In this document: positions 1-8,541 of the stretch, piece by piece
Numbering within the stretch: the stretch's first letter is position 1
Layout: each line of letters begins with the position of its first letter
DNA from: Stappia indica
GTDB lineage: Bacteria; Pseudomonadota; Alphaproteobacteria; Rhizobiales; Stappiaceae
Direction of reading: 5' to 3'
Assembly (NCBI RefSeq): GCF_001696535.1
Contig: NZ_MBQE01000004.1
Location: 372,001-436,000 of the forward strand
DNA length: 64,000 nt
Program-made: the position numbers and the translations under genes
The notes under the pieces: generated by a model
Database searches by the model: none
What the model was told of the DNA's origin: nothing
What the model saw: the letters and a program-made list of their open reading frames with translations, nothing else

Positions 1-549
1 GGTGACATCGAGCGCCGTCGTCGGCTCGTCGGCGATCAGCAGGTCCGGTTGGCAGGCGATCGCCATGGCGATCACGACCCGCTGCCGCTGCCCGCCGGAC
101 AGCTGATGGGGGAAGCGCTCCGGCGTCACCCGCGCCCGCGCCAGACCGACCCGGTCGAGCAGCACGCGCACCCGCTCCATCGCCGTAGCCCGCGTCATCC
201 GCATGTGCAGGACCAGCCCTTCGGCGATCTGCTCGCCGATGGTCTTAACCGGGTTGAGCGCGGTCATCGGCTCCTGGAACACCATGCCGATCCGCCGTCC
301 GCGCAGCCGGCACATCGCCGCCTCGCTCACCGACAGCACGTCCGCCTCGTCCAGCAGGATGCGCCCGCGCGCCTCGGCGCCGTGCGGAAGCAGCTGCATG
401 GCCGCCAGTGCGGTCATCGACTTGCCGGAACCGGATTCGCCTACCAGGCCGAAGGTCTCGCCGCGGCTGATTTCCAGAGAGACACCCTTGAGGATCCGCT
501 TGCCGTGGATGTCGACGTCCAGCCCCTCGACCGCGAAGAAGCCGCTCAT
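1..549 (-). CDS. Peptide-type ABC transporter ATP-binding protein (partial, DppD/OppD-like)
   Basis: Cytoplasmic ATPase subunit of a dipeptide/oligopeptide-family importer. The protein begins [20 protein letters not shown] and carries a Walker A motif (GESGSGKS), the ABC signature LSGGQRQR and a Walker B with the D-loop ([13 protein letters not shown]) reaching the window edge. The C-terminal half lies outside the window, so whether it is a single DppD or a DppD-DppF fusion cannot be seen. Its ATG overlaps the stop of the upstream permease gene (ATGA), so the two are translationally coupled. Family assignment is firm; the substrate (di- or oligopeptide, or another SBP_bac_5-type ligand) is not determined by sequence. 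Confidence 0.92.
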   Translation of the reverse strand, partial: MSGFFAVEGLDVDIHGKRILKGVSLEISRGETFGLVGESGSGKSMTALAAMQLLPHGAEARGRILLDEADVLSVSEAAMCRLRGRRIGMVFQEPMTALNPVKTIGEQIAEGLVLHMRMTRATAMERVRVLLDRVGLARARVTPERFPHQLSGGQRQRVVIAMAIACQPDLLIADEPTTALDVT

Positions 550-1391
550 GTGGTGCGCCTCTTCAGTCGCGGGTCGAGCAGGTCGCGCAATCCGTCGCCC
601 AGCAGGTTGAGACCGAGCACGGTGACGACGATGGCAAGACCCGGATAGAGCGCAAGGCTCGGCGCCAGCGCCATCATCGTCTGCGCCTCGTTCAGCATGC
701 GTCCCCACGAGGCGAGCGGCGGCTGCGCGCCGAGGCCGACATAGGAGAGGCCCGCCTCGGCCAGGATGCCGAGCGAGAACTGGATCGTGCCCTGCACGAT
801 CAGCAGGTTGGCGATGTTCGGCAGCACATGCTCGGCGATGATCCGCACTTCGCCCTTGCCGGAGACGCGGGCGGCGAGCACGAACTCGCGCGACTTGAGC
901 GCCAGCGCGCCGCCGCGCGCCACCCGCGCGAAGACGGGAATGTTGAAGATGCCGATGGCCAGGATCGCATTGATCGCGCCGGGGCCGAGGATCGCGGTGA
1001 TCATCACCGCCGACAGCAGTGCCGGGAAGGCGAAGACGAGATCGTTCGCCCGCATCAAGGTCTCGTCCAGCCAGCCGCCGCGCGCGGCCGCCAGCAGACC
1101 CAGCGGCACGCCGACGAGAATGCCGATCCCCACCGCCACCAGGGCGACGGCGATGGATGTGCGCGCGCCCACCATCAGCATCGACACCATGTCGCGGCCG
1201 AACTGGTCGGTGCCCAGGAGATGCGTCAGCGAGGGGCCCTTGAGCCGGTTGGCGACCGACAGCACGTCGATGGGATAGGGCGTCCAGACCAGCGAGATCA
1301 GCGCCGCTGCGAGGACGAAGGCGACGATGGCCGCGCCTGCGACCAGCGTCTTGTGCTGCGCGGCCATGCGCAGTGCTCCCGGGCCAGCCAT
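546..1391 (-). CDS. ABC transporter permease, DppC/OppC family
   Basis: Inner-membrane permease of 281 residues, the usual DppC length. An N-terminal membrane segment (about residues 15-37) is followed by the short periplasmic region with the family sequence LLGTDQFGRDMVS and then a BPD_transp_1 domain of about five helices. The EAA loop lies in the region around residues 190-205. It sits 3 bp downstream of the DppB-like gene and overlaps the ATPase gene, so the three form one operon. Nothing in the sequence fixes the substrate. Confidence 0.93.
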   Translation of the reverse strand: MAGPGALRMAAQHKTLVAGAAIVAFVLAAALISLVWTPYPIDVLSVANRLKGPSLTHLLGTDQFGRDMVSMLMVGARTSIAVALVAVGIGILVGVPLGLLAAARGGWLDETLMRANDLVFAFPALLSAVMITAILGPGAINAILAIGIFNIPVFARVARGGALALKSREFVLAARVSGKGEVRIIAEHVLPNIANLLIVQGTIQFSLGILAEAGLSYVGLGAQPPLASWGRMLNEAQTMMALAPSLALYPGLAIVVTVLGLNLLGDGLRDLLDPRLKRRTT

Positions 1392-1394
1392 CGC

Positions 1395-2339
1395 TCAGCG
1401 CCTCCTCAGCCGCGGGTCGACGAGCGCATAGGCGAGATCGACGAGGAAAGTCACCAGAATCACGCAGGCGACCAGCAGCACGACGACGCTCTTCACCACG
1501 ATCAGGTCGCGCTGGGTGATCGCCTGGAAGATCAGCCGCCCGAGACCGGGCAGGTAGAACACGTTTTCGATGATGATCGTGCCGGCGATGAGGAACGAGA
1601 ACTGCAGGCCAAGGATCGTCAGGACCGGGATCAAGGCGTTGCGCACCGCATGCTTCCACAGCACCGCGCGCCGCGTCAGGCCCTTGGCGCGCGCCGTGCG
1701 GACATAGTCCTCGTGCAGCGCGTCGATGAGGGAGGAGCGCATGACACGGGCAAGGATCGCCGCCTGCGGCAGCGCCAGCGCGATGGCCGGCAGCAGGAGG
1801 GCTTTCAGCGGCGGCCACAGGCCGGCCTCCCATCCGGGAAAGCCGCCGGAGGGCACCAGCCGCAGCGTGACCGCGAAGACGAAGACCAGCAGCATGGCGA
1901 ACCAGAAATTCGGCACGGCAATGCCGACCTGCGTCAGGGCCATGATGCCGCCGTCCTGCCAGCGGCCGCGCTTGGACGCGGCATAGACGCCGACGGGGAT
2001 CGCGATTGCGGTGGACAGCGCCAGCGCCAGCAGCGCCAGCGGCAGCGAGACGGTAATGCGCGCCGCGACGAGGTCGGCCACCGGCACGGAATAGGTGTAG
2101 CTGGTGCCGAGATCGCCGGTGGCGAAGCCTGTGACCCAGCTCGCGTAGCGCTCCCATACCGGGCGGTCGAGGCCCATCTGGCTGCGCAGCGCGGCGAGCG
2201 TGTCTTCCTGCGCGTTGAGGCCCAGCATTACCTGCGCCGGGTCGCCCGGCACCACCTCCAGCACCAGGAACACGACCACGGTCGCGACGATCAACGTCGC
2301 GAACAGTCCGGCAAAGCGTTTGGCGGCGTGGACCAGCAT
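1395..2339 (-). CDS. ABC transporter permease, DppB/OppB family
   Basis: Inner-membrane permease of 314 residues starting MLVHAAKRFAGLFATLIVAT. The N-terminal helix is followed by the DppB-type periplasmic motif with VVPGDPAQVMLGL, a BPD_transp_1 domain and the EAA-loop sequence YVRTARAKGL. I chose the ATG at 2339 because the long open frame upstream has no family similarity. It is the first of three adjacent permease/ATPase genes. Its substrate-binding protein and an M20 peptidase are most likely the genes at 5539-7044 and 7130-8401 on the same strand, now separated from it by an inverted TRAP operon. Confidence 0.92.
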   Translation of the reverse strand: MLVHAAKRFAGLFATLIVATVVVFLVLEVVPGDPAQVMLGLNAQEDTLAALRSQMGLDRPVWERYASWVTGFATGDLGTSYTYSVPVADLVAARITVSLPLALLALALSTAIAIPVGVYAASKRGRWQDGGIMALTQVGIAVPNFWFAMLLVFVFAVTLRLVPSGGFPGWEAGLWPPLKALLLPAIALALPQAAILARVMRSSLIDALHEDYVRTARAKGLTRRAVLWKHAVRNALIPVLTILGLQFSFLIAGTIIIENVFYLPGLGRLIFQAITQRDLIVVKSVVVLLVACVILVTFLVDLAYALVDPRLRRR

Positions 2340-2594
2340 CGGGCGAAGCGGCTCCGGGCGAGAATCTGTCGACGCGCCAACGCTATAGGGGATGGGCCCG
2401 GCGGAAAAGGGGGAGGTGAGGGCGCAATGGCAGGGCATGAGCATGACACCCTCGTCATTTTCCGCGATTTCAGGGGTGCATGGTGCGCGCGCGCGGACTA
2501 ATCTCGGCCTCCCGAACCGCTTGCCGGCCCGGCCGTCCTGCTTGCGGGCGGCCCGCCCGAAAACACTGCAACGAACGATCCCCTGGGAGGATAC

Positions 2595-3548
2595 ATGACG
2601 ATCTGGAGCAAACTCGCCATTGCCGGTCTCGCGGCGCTCGTGCCGCTGTCCGCATCCGCCGAGACGCGCGTGACCTACAAGTCGGCCTCTGCCGGCACCT
2701 CCTATTACCAGATGGGCGTGCAGATCGCCGAGGCGATCAAGGCCGGTACCGACGGCAACATCATCGTCACGCTGGAAGAGAGCCAGGGCTCGGTCCAGAA
2801 CGTGATGGAAGCCGCCGTTCGGCCGGGCAACTACGTCTTCACCACGCCTCCCGGCCTCGTCGGCCTGGCGCAGGGCGCCAAGGGACCGTTCGACGGCAAG
2901 GGCAACCCGAAGTTCGACGAGATCCGCGCGCTCTTCCCGATCCCCTCGCTGACGATGCACTTCATCATGTCGACGGAAAGCGGCGTGACCGACTTCGCCG
3001 GCATGGAAGGCAAGAACATCCTGATCGGCAAGGGCTCCTTCGGCGCCACGGAAGGCGCCAAGTATCTCGAGCTCTTCGGCCTGAAGGACAAGGTCAACCT
3101 CGCCGACGTCGAGCTGTCCAATGCGGGCGCCGCGCTCAAGAACGGCCAGATCGACGGCTTCGTGACCGCCGGCTCCTGGCCGGCGCCGAACGTCATCGAG
3201 GCGGCCGCCGGCACCGGCGTGACGCTGCTCTCGCTCTCCGACGAGCAGGTCGCGGCCACCAAGCGCACCCGCACGGTGATCCCGGCCGGCACCTATGCCG
3301 GTCAGGACAAGGACGTCGTCACCACGTCGCTTGATGTCGTGGCCTTCACCAGCACTGCGATGGACGACGAGACCGCCTATCAGATGACCAAGACCTTCTG
3401 GGAGCAGAAGGAAAAGATGAGCGCCGATGCGCCGTGGTGGAAGGGCGTGACGACCGACATGCTCGCCAGCATTCCCGGCAAGATTCATCCGGGTGCGCAG
3501 CGCTACTATTCGGAAAAGGGCATTGCCCTGACCGACGCGCAGAAGTAA
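2595..3548 (+). CDS. TAXI-family TRAP transporter solute-binding protein
   Basis: Secreted periplasmic receptor of 317 residues for a TRAP secondary transporter. A signal peptide (about 22 residues, cleavage after LPLSASA) precedes a TAXI domain with the family-typical TYKSASAGTSYYQMG start and the GAALKNGQIDGFVTAGSWP segment. The start is supported by GGGAGG nine bases upstream. The fused membrane subunit follows about 150 bp downstream, separated by a hairpin that could let the receptor be made in excess. TAXI receptors bind small organic acids such as glutamate or 2-oxoglutarate in studied cases; the ligand here is unknown. Confidence 0.93.
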   Translation: MTIWSKLAIAGLAALVPLSASAETRVTYKSASAGTSYYQMGVQIAEAIKAGTDGNIIVTLEESQGSVQNVMEAAVRPGNYVFTTPPGLVGLAQGAKGPFDGKGNPKFDEIRALFPIPSLTMHFIMSTESGVTDFAGMEGKNILIGKGSFGATEGAKYLELFGLKDKVNLADVELSNAGAALKNGQIDGFVTAGSWPAPNVIEAAAGTGVTLLSLSDEQVAATKRTRTVIPAGTYAGQDKDVVTTSLDVVAFTSTAMDDETAYQMTKTFWEQKEKMSADAPWWKGVTTDMLASIPGKIHPGAQRYYSEKGIALTDAQK

Positions 3549-3609
3549 GCGCTCACCAGCGTCTGGGGTCGGCCTCTAAGCCGGCCGTCCGCCAGACTTA
3601 CGCGGTTCC

Positions 3610-3640
3610 GGCCCGGGCATCTGTCCGGGCCGATGCCTTT
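3610..3640 (+). terminator. Intercistronic hairpin between TAXI receptor and TRAP permease
   Basis: GGCCCGG and CCGGGCC (3610-3616 and 3625-3631) form a 7-bp stem with an 8-nt loop, followed by GATGCCTTTTCCC. The U-tract is weak, so partial termination or mRNA stabilisation of the upstream receptor message fits better than a full stop. Confidence 0.4.
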
Positions 3641-3695
3641 TCCCTTGCAGCTTTCGTTTCCGGCTCGGTGCCGGCGGTTCACCAGGACGGCGTTC

Positions 3696-5453
3696 ATGTC
3701 TCTTTCGGCCCGGCTCTTCTGGGCAGCGCTCGGCGCGCTGTCCATCGGCTTCCACCTCTGGCTGGTCTTCACCGGCCTGGTGCCAAACCTGGTCAGCCGG
3801 CCGTTGCACATGGCGCTTGCCGTTCCTTTCGTCTTCGTGCTGATGGCGCGAACCCCGTTCCAGCGCTGGACCGGCCTGCCGCTGGCCACCGTCGGCATCG
3901 CCGCGTGCCTGTGGGTCGCCTGGAACCACGACATGCTCGGCGACCAGTACGGCTTCCTGGTGGATGACGGACAGCTCGCCATCGCCCTTGTCCTGCTCTT
4001 CGTCACGCTGGAGATGGCGCGCCGCGCCATCGGCTGGCCGCTGCCGCTGGTCGCCGCGATTGCGCTCGCCTATGCGGTCTGGGGCGAGGCGATCCCCGGC
4101 GAGTTCGGCCATCCCGGCCTGCCGATGGCCAGCCTGTTCGGCACGCTGACGATTGCCGAGGGCGCCCTGTGGGGCAAGCTGACCGGCGTCTCGGTCTCGG
4201 TCGTCGCCATCTTCGTCATCTTCGGCGCGGTGCTGAATGCCGGCGAGGCCGGGCAGGGCTTCATGAATGTCGCGGCCGCCGCCGCTGGTCGCCTGCGCGG
4301 CGGCGCGGCCAAGGTCTCGGTCATTTCCTCCGCGCTGTTCGGCTCGATCTCGGGCTCGGCTTCGGCCAATGTCGCCTCCACCGGTGCCATCACCCTGCCG
4401 GCGATGACCCGGCTCGGCTATCCGCGCTCGCTCGCCGGCGCGGTCGAGGCGGTCGCCTCCTCGGGCGGTCAGATCATGCCGCCGCTGATGGGTGCAGGCG
4501 CCTTCGTGATGGTGGAGCTCACCGGCACGCCCTATTCGGACATCATGATGGCCGCGCTCCTGCCGGCCTTCCTCTATTTCCTCGCCGTGTGGGTGGGCAT
4601 CGACGCTTTCTCCTTCCGCCATGTGCTGAAGGGTATCGCGCCGGAGGATCGGCCGGCCCTGCGCGCTGTCCTCATCACCTCCGCTTTCTTCCTCGTTCCG
4701 TTCTCGGTCCTGCTTTGGGGCATGTTCGGGCTTGGCGTGACGCCGCAATATGCCGCCTCGCTGGCGATCCTTGTCGGCGCCTTGCTCTTGGTCCTCGATG
4801 CGCGCCTGAGTTTCGACTGGCGCCGCACCCTGTTGCGATTGGAGGAAGCGGCGGTGAATTCCGGCCGGCAGATCGCCACCATCGCGGCGATCATCCTGTG
4901 CGCCTCCATCATCATCGGCGTGCTCGGGCTGACGGGCCTTGGGGTCAAGATCACCTCGCTGATCCTGTCCGGCTCGGGCGGGCTGCTGTGGCCGGCGCTG
5001 CTGCTCACCGCGCTTGCCTGCCTCATCCTCGGCATGGAGGTGCCGACGACGGCCGCCTACGTGATCTGCGTTTCGGTGGCCGGCCCGGCGCTCACCGCGC
5101 TCGGCGTGCCGGTGCTGCAGGCGCATCTCTTCGTGTTCTGGTACGCGCTGCTGTCGACCATCACGCCGCCGGTCTGCGGCGCGGTCTTCATCGCCGCAGG
5201 CATGGTGGGGGAGAACTGGCTGAAGGTCGCGGCCTCGGCCATGGCGCTCGGCCTCGGGCTCTATCTCGTGCCGCTCGGCATGATCGCCAATCCGGACCTG
5301 ATCGCGCTCGCCGCGGACCCGGCCATGGCACTGCTCGCCGCGCTCAAGGTCGGCGCGGCCCTCTCGGCCATCTCCTTCGGCGTCATCGCCCCGATCAATC
5401 CGCTGCTGCGAGCCGGGCTCGTCGCCGGCGGCGGCGTGCTGCTCTTCATCTGA
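3696..5453 (+). CDS. TRAP transporter permease, fused small and large subunits
   Basis: Large polytopic inner-membrane protein (585 residues from the chosen ATG) in which the DctQ-like four-helix part (about residues 1-130) is fused to the DctM-like domain, the usual arrangement for TAXI systems. Family sequences include the glycine- and serine-rich SISGSASANVASTGAITLPAM and EAVASSGGQIMPPLMGAGAF, and TPPVCGAVFIAAG near the C-terminus. I took MSLSARLFWAALG as the start because AGGACGG lies just upstream; a start 21 codons earlier is possible. It works with the receptor at 2595-3548 in sodium- or proton-driven uptake of an unknown organic acid. Confidence 0.93.
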   Translation: MSLSARLFWAALGALSIGFHLWLVFTGLVPNLVSRPLHMALAVPFVFVLMARTPFQRWTGLPLATVGIAACLWVAWNHDMLGDQYGFLVDDGQLAIALVLLFVTLEMARRAIGWPLPLVAAIALAYAVWGEAIPGEFGHPGLPMASLFGTLTIAEGALWGKLTGVSVSVVAIFVIFGAVLNAGEAGQGFMNVAAAAAGRLRGGAAKVSVISSALFGSISGSASANVASTGAITLPAMTRLGYPRSLAGAVEAVASSGGQIMPPLMGAGAFVMVELTGTPYSDIMMAALLPAFLYFLAVWVGIDAFSFRHVLKGIAPEDRPALRAVLITSAFFLVPFSVLLWGMFGLGVTPQYAASLAILVGALLLVLDARLSFDWRRTLLRLEEAAVNSGRQIATIAAIILCASIIIGVLGLTGLGVKITSLILSGSGGLLWPALLLTALACLILGMEVPTTAAYVICVSVAGPALTALGVPVLQAHLFVFWYALLSTITPPVCGAVFIAAGMVGENWLKVAASAMALGLGLYLVPLGMIANPDLIALAADPAMALLAALKVGAALSAISFGVIAPINPLLRAGLVAGGGVLLFI

Positions 5454-5478
5454 CGGGAGCCTGCATCGGGACAAGCAA

Positions 5479-5515
5479 AAGGGGCGGGGCCTTTCGGCCG
5501 CCGCCCCTTGTCGTT
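5479..5515. terminator. Bidirectional terminator between TRAP permease and ABC receptor genes
   Basis: AAGGGGCGG (5479-5487) pairs with CCGCCCCTT (5501-5509), and the inner GGCC/GGCC can extend the helix. The plus strand continues TGTCGTTT. It lies between two convergent genes (ends 5453 and 5539), so it can serve both. Confidence 0.65.
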
Positions 5516-5538
5516 TCTCGCCTGCCGTCCGGCCGGAA

Positions 5539-7044
5539 CTACTCCCAGTGGACGCCGGTCAGGTCGTTCGCCTGGATCGGCGAGTTGACCCACATGCCCT
5601 TGAGGTTGGCGCTCCACACGCCGGCCTTCGCCAGCTGGAACAGGAACACGTTGACCGCGTCTTCGGCGATGATCCGCTGCGCATCGCCCAGCAGCTTGTA
5701 GCGCGCCTGTTCTTCGGTCGTCGTTTCCAGCTCGGCCATCACCTTGTCGAAGGCCTCGCTGTCATACTGGAAATAGTAGTCCTTGCGGCCGTAGATGTTT
5801 ATGTCCATCGGCTCGGTGTGGGAGATGATGGTGAAGTCGAAGTCCTTGTTCTTGAAGACTTCCGACAGCCACTGGGCCCATTCCAGCGGCACGATTTCCA
5901 GCTCGATGCCGATCTTCTTCAGGTCCGAGGCGATCAACTCGCCGCCGCGGCGGGCATAGGTCGGCGGCGGCAGCTTCAAGGTCGCCTTGAAACCGTCCGC
6001 ATAACCGGCCTCGGCCAGCAGCGCCTTCGCCTTGTCGAGATCGAGCGGATAGGTGTCCGTCAGGTCCACATAGGCGGGATGGTGCGGGGCGAAATGGCTG
6101 CCGATGGGCGTGCCGTTGCCGAACATCGCGCCGTCGATCACCGCCTGCCGGTCGACCGCATGGGAGATCGCCCGGCGCACCCGCACATCGGCGAGAGGGC
6201 CCTTCTTGTTGTTCATGGCGAGGATGGTCTCGCCCTCGGTCGAGCCGACGGCCACGGTAAAGCGCGGATCGGCTGCCAGCATCGGCAGGTTCTCGGTCGC
6301 CTGGAAATTCGGGAAGGCGTCGATGTCGCCGGCCATCAGCGCGGCGAGCTCCGCCGCCGGATCGGCGATGATGCGGAAGGTCGCCCGGTCGAGCTGCGCC
6401 GGCTCGCCCCAGTATTCGGCGTTCTTGGCCAGCTCGATGCGGTCGCCCTGCACCCACTGCACCAGCTTGAACGGTCCGGTGCCGATGGGCTTGGAGGTGT
6501 TGGAAGAGGCGGTCTCCTCGGCCACCATCGCCGCATCGCCCCAGCCCAGATTGAACAGGAACGCGCCGTTCGGCTTCTTGAGCGTGACCTTGAGCGTCAG
6601 CGGGTCGACGACCTCGACCTCCTCGATGCCCTCGAACAGCGGCTTCTGCGCATTGGTGCTGAACTCGCCGCGCGCCCGGTCGAGCGAGAACTTGGCGTCA
6701 TCGGCGTCGAAATCGGTGCCGTCGTGGAACTTTACGCCCTCCTGGAGGCGGAACGTGTAGGTCAGCCCGTTTTCCGAAATCTCCCAGCTCTTGGAGAGCC
6801 AGGGCTTCACCGCGCCTTCCGCATCAATGCGGGTCAGCCCCTCGAAGATGTTGGCGTAAGTGATCTCGTCGATGGCGGCGGCCGCACCCGCCGTCGGGTC
6901 GAGATGCGGCGGCTCCAGCCGCACGCCGATATTGACGTCGGTGCGGATCGCCTGCGCGCTCGCCTGGGTGATCGGGGCAGTTGCCGCCAGCATCGCCGCA
7001 AGGGCGGTGGCGAGCACGCCGCGCCGGGTGAAACGTCCAGTCAT
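5539..7044 (-). CDS. ABC transporter substrate-binding protein, SBP_bac_5 family
   Basis: Periplasmic receptor of 501 residues. The N-terminus TGRFTRRGVLATALAAMLAA is a twin-arginine-like signal, then the mature SBP_bac_5 (DppA/OppA-like) domain with LEPPHLDPTAGAAAAIDEI and the motif GLTYTFRLQEGVKFHDGT. The start at 7044 is favoured by GGGAGG ten bases upstream. It lies 85 bp downstream of an M20 peptidase gene on the same strand and is the obvious receptor for the DppBCD-like genes at 1-2339, although a TRAP operon on the other strand lies between them. The ligand may be a peptide or N-acylated amino acid, given the peptidase; that is inference. Confidence 0.92.
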   Translation of the reverse strand: MTGRFTRRGVLATALAAMLAATAPITQASAQAIRTDVNIGVRLEPPHLDPTAGAAAAIDEITYANIFEGLTRIDAEGAVKPWLSKSWEISENGLTYTFRLQEGVKFHDGTDFDADDAKFSLDRARGEFSTNAQKPLFEGIEEVEVVDPLTLKVTLKKPNGAFLFNLGWGDAAMVAEETASSNTSKPIGTGPFKLVQWVQGDRIELAKNAEYWGEPAQLDRATFRIIADPAAELAALMAGDIDAFPNFQATENLPMLAADPRFTVAVGSTEGETILAMNNKKGPLADVRVRRAISHAVDRQAVIDGAMFGNGTPIGSHFAPHHPAYVDLTDTYPLDLDKAKALLAEAGYADGFKATLKLPPPTYARRGGELIASDLKKIGIELEIVPLEWAQWLSEVFKNKDFDFTIISHTEPMDINIYGRKDYYFQYDSEAFDKVMAELETTTEEQARYKLLGDAQRIIAEDAVNVFLFQLAKAGVWSANLKGMWVNSPIQANDLTGVHWE

Positions 7045-7129
7045 GCCTGAGGCCTCCCGTTCTTTTGCACGTCCTTCGCCCGTCCAGCCACCGGAGGGGC
7101 GGGTTCTCGTCCCGAGTGTGCGCTGCACA

Positions 7130-8401
7130 CTAGCGCGCCATTCCCAGCAGCGCCATCGTCGCTTGTGCCATCACTTTCGCGCTGTCGACCATGTCGTCGA
7201 TCCCGACGAACTCGTCCGGCCGGTGGGCGAGATCGAGAATGCCCGGGCCATAGGCGATGCAGTCGTGCAGGTGGCCGATGCGGGCGATGTGCTTTTGGTC
7301 GTAGGAGCCGGGCGAGATCACGTAGTCGGGGCTCTTCGCCAGCACCTCGCGGATGCCGTCCGCCACCGCCCGCACCACCGGCGCGTCCCGGTCGGTCATG
7401 GTCGGGATCACTTCCATCAGGTCGCGAATGCGATAGTCGAAGTTCTGCCGCGTGCGCGTCAGGTCGTCGAGGATCGACATCACCTCGTCCTTGACCTCGT
7501 CCAGGCTCTCCTCGATCAGGTAGCGCCGGTCGATGACCATGCGGCAGCTGTCGGGCACGCAAGGGGAGGGCAGCCCATCGAAACCTTCCGGCTGGCCGCC
7601 ATGGACCGAGTTGATGTTCAGCGTCGAGGAGCGCGCCCCCTCCGGCACCACCGGCATCTCGGTATGCTTGGCGGCGAGCTTGGGGAACAGCTCCGTCTCG
7701 AACCGGTCAAGCACCGCGCCCATGTGGCGCACGGCGCAGTCGCCCAGGAACGGCATCGAGCCGTGGGCGATGGAACCCTTGGTCTCGATCTCCGCCCACC
7801 ATACGCCCCGATGGCCGAGGCAGATGCGGTCCTTGTTCAGCGGCTCGGGGATGATCACATGGTCGACGCGCGGCTTGGAGAACATGCCGAGCCGGGCGAG
7901 ATAGGCAACGCCGCCGAAGCCGCCGGATTCCTCGTCCACCGTACCGGAGATCTCGATGGCGCCTGGGAAGTCCGGCATCGCCTCCAGCAGGGCCTCCACC
8001 GCGATGATCGAGGCGGCGAGCCCGCCCTTCATGTCGCAGGCGCCGCGTCCGTAGACCTTGCCGTCCTTCACCTCGCCCCCGAACGGGTCGAAGGTCCACC
8101 CGTGGCCGGCCTCGACCACGTCGATATGCGAGTTGAAATGCACGCAAGGCCCCGGCCGGCGCCCCTCGATCCGGGCAACCACATTGGTGCGCGGATAGCG
8201 GGCGCTGTCGCCGGGCGTGTCCTCGGCCCGGATGTAGCGCACCTGGAACCCGCGCCGCGCCAGCCGGTTGCCGATCAGTTCGGCGCAGGGCGTATAGGCC
8301 TCGCCCGGCGGGTTGATGGTGGGAATGCGGATGAGGTCCTGCGTCAGCGCGACGACGTCGTCCCGCTTGTCTTCGACGCGTCTAAAAAGCGCCTCCAGCA
8401 T
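7130..8401 (-). CDS. M20-family metallopeptidase (ArgE/DapE-like deacylase)
   Basis: Cytosolic dizinc hydrolase of 423 residues in the ArgE/DapE/CPG2 group. Metal-ligand regions are visible as HFNSHIDVV, GRGACDMKGG (bridging Asp) and GTVDEESGGFGG (catalytic Glu followed by the ligand Glu), with a dimerisation/lid domain between and a C-terminal His in RPDEF context. ArgE or DapE activity is not certain: relatives next to peptide ABC importers often hydrolyse N-acyl amino acids or dipeptides. I chose the ATG at 8401, four bases after GGGAG; an ATG at 8413 is an alternative. It is first in a set with the receptor gene at 5539-7044. Confidence 0.85.
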   Translation of the reverse strand: MLEALFRRVEDKRDDVVALTQDLIRIPTINPPGEAYTPCAELIGNRLARRGFQVRYIRAEDTPGDSARYPRTNVVARIEGRRPGPCVHFNSHIDVVEAGHGWTFDPFGGEVKDGKVYGRGACDMKGGLAASIIAVEALLEAMPDFPGAIEISGTVDEESGGFGGVAYLARLGMFSKPRVDHVIIPEPLNKDRICLGHRGVWWAEIETKGSIAHGSMPFLGDCAVRHMGAVLDRFETELFPKLAAKHTEMPVVPEGARSSTLNINSVHGGQPEGFDGLPSPCVPDSCRMVIDRRYLIEESLDEVKDEVMSILDDLTRTRQNFDYRIRDLMEVIPTMTDRDAPVVRAVADGIREVLAKSPDYVISPGSYDQKHIARIGHLHDCIAYGPGILDLAHRPDEFVGIDDMVDSAKVMAQATMALLGMAR

Positions 8402-8541
8402 GTGGTCTCCCATGATAGGACTTGAACTGCGCAACCGGTGGTGTCGGGACGGCATCGTGCCTCAGGCCGGAACCGGTTTCCAGCGCATCCGCAAGGCAGG
8501 CCTTGCGGGAATTCCGGGCATAGCGCCGGGCAGGAGCGGCA

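Noticed and set aside
828-2501. Long open frame on the plus strand opposite the ABC permease genes
   Set aside because: Composition is His/Asp/Arg/Gln-rich as expected for an antisense frame in high-GC DNA; the minus strand encodes clear permeases.
3576-5474. Long minus-strand frame opposite the TRAP permease gene
   Set aside because: It is a shadow of the membrane protein gene; charged low-complexity product with no family features.
8405-8440. tRNA T-arm-like sequence (GTTCAAGTCC) on the minus strand upstream of the M20 peptidase gene
   Set aside because: No cloverleaf partner arms or CCA-compatible acceptor stem could be built around it.
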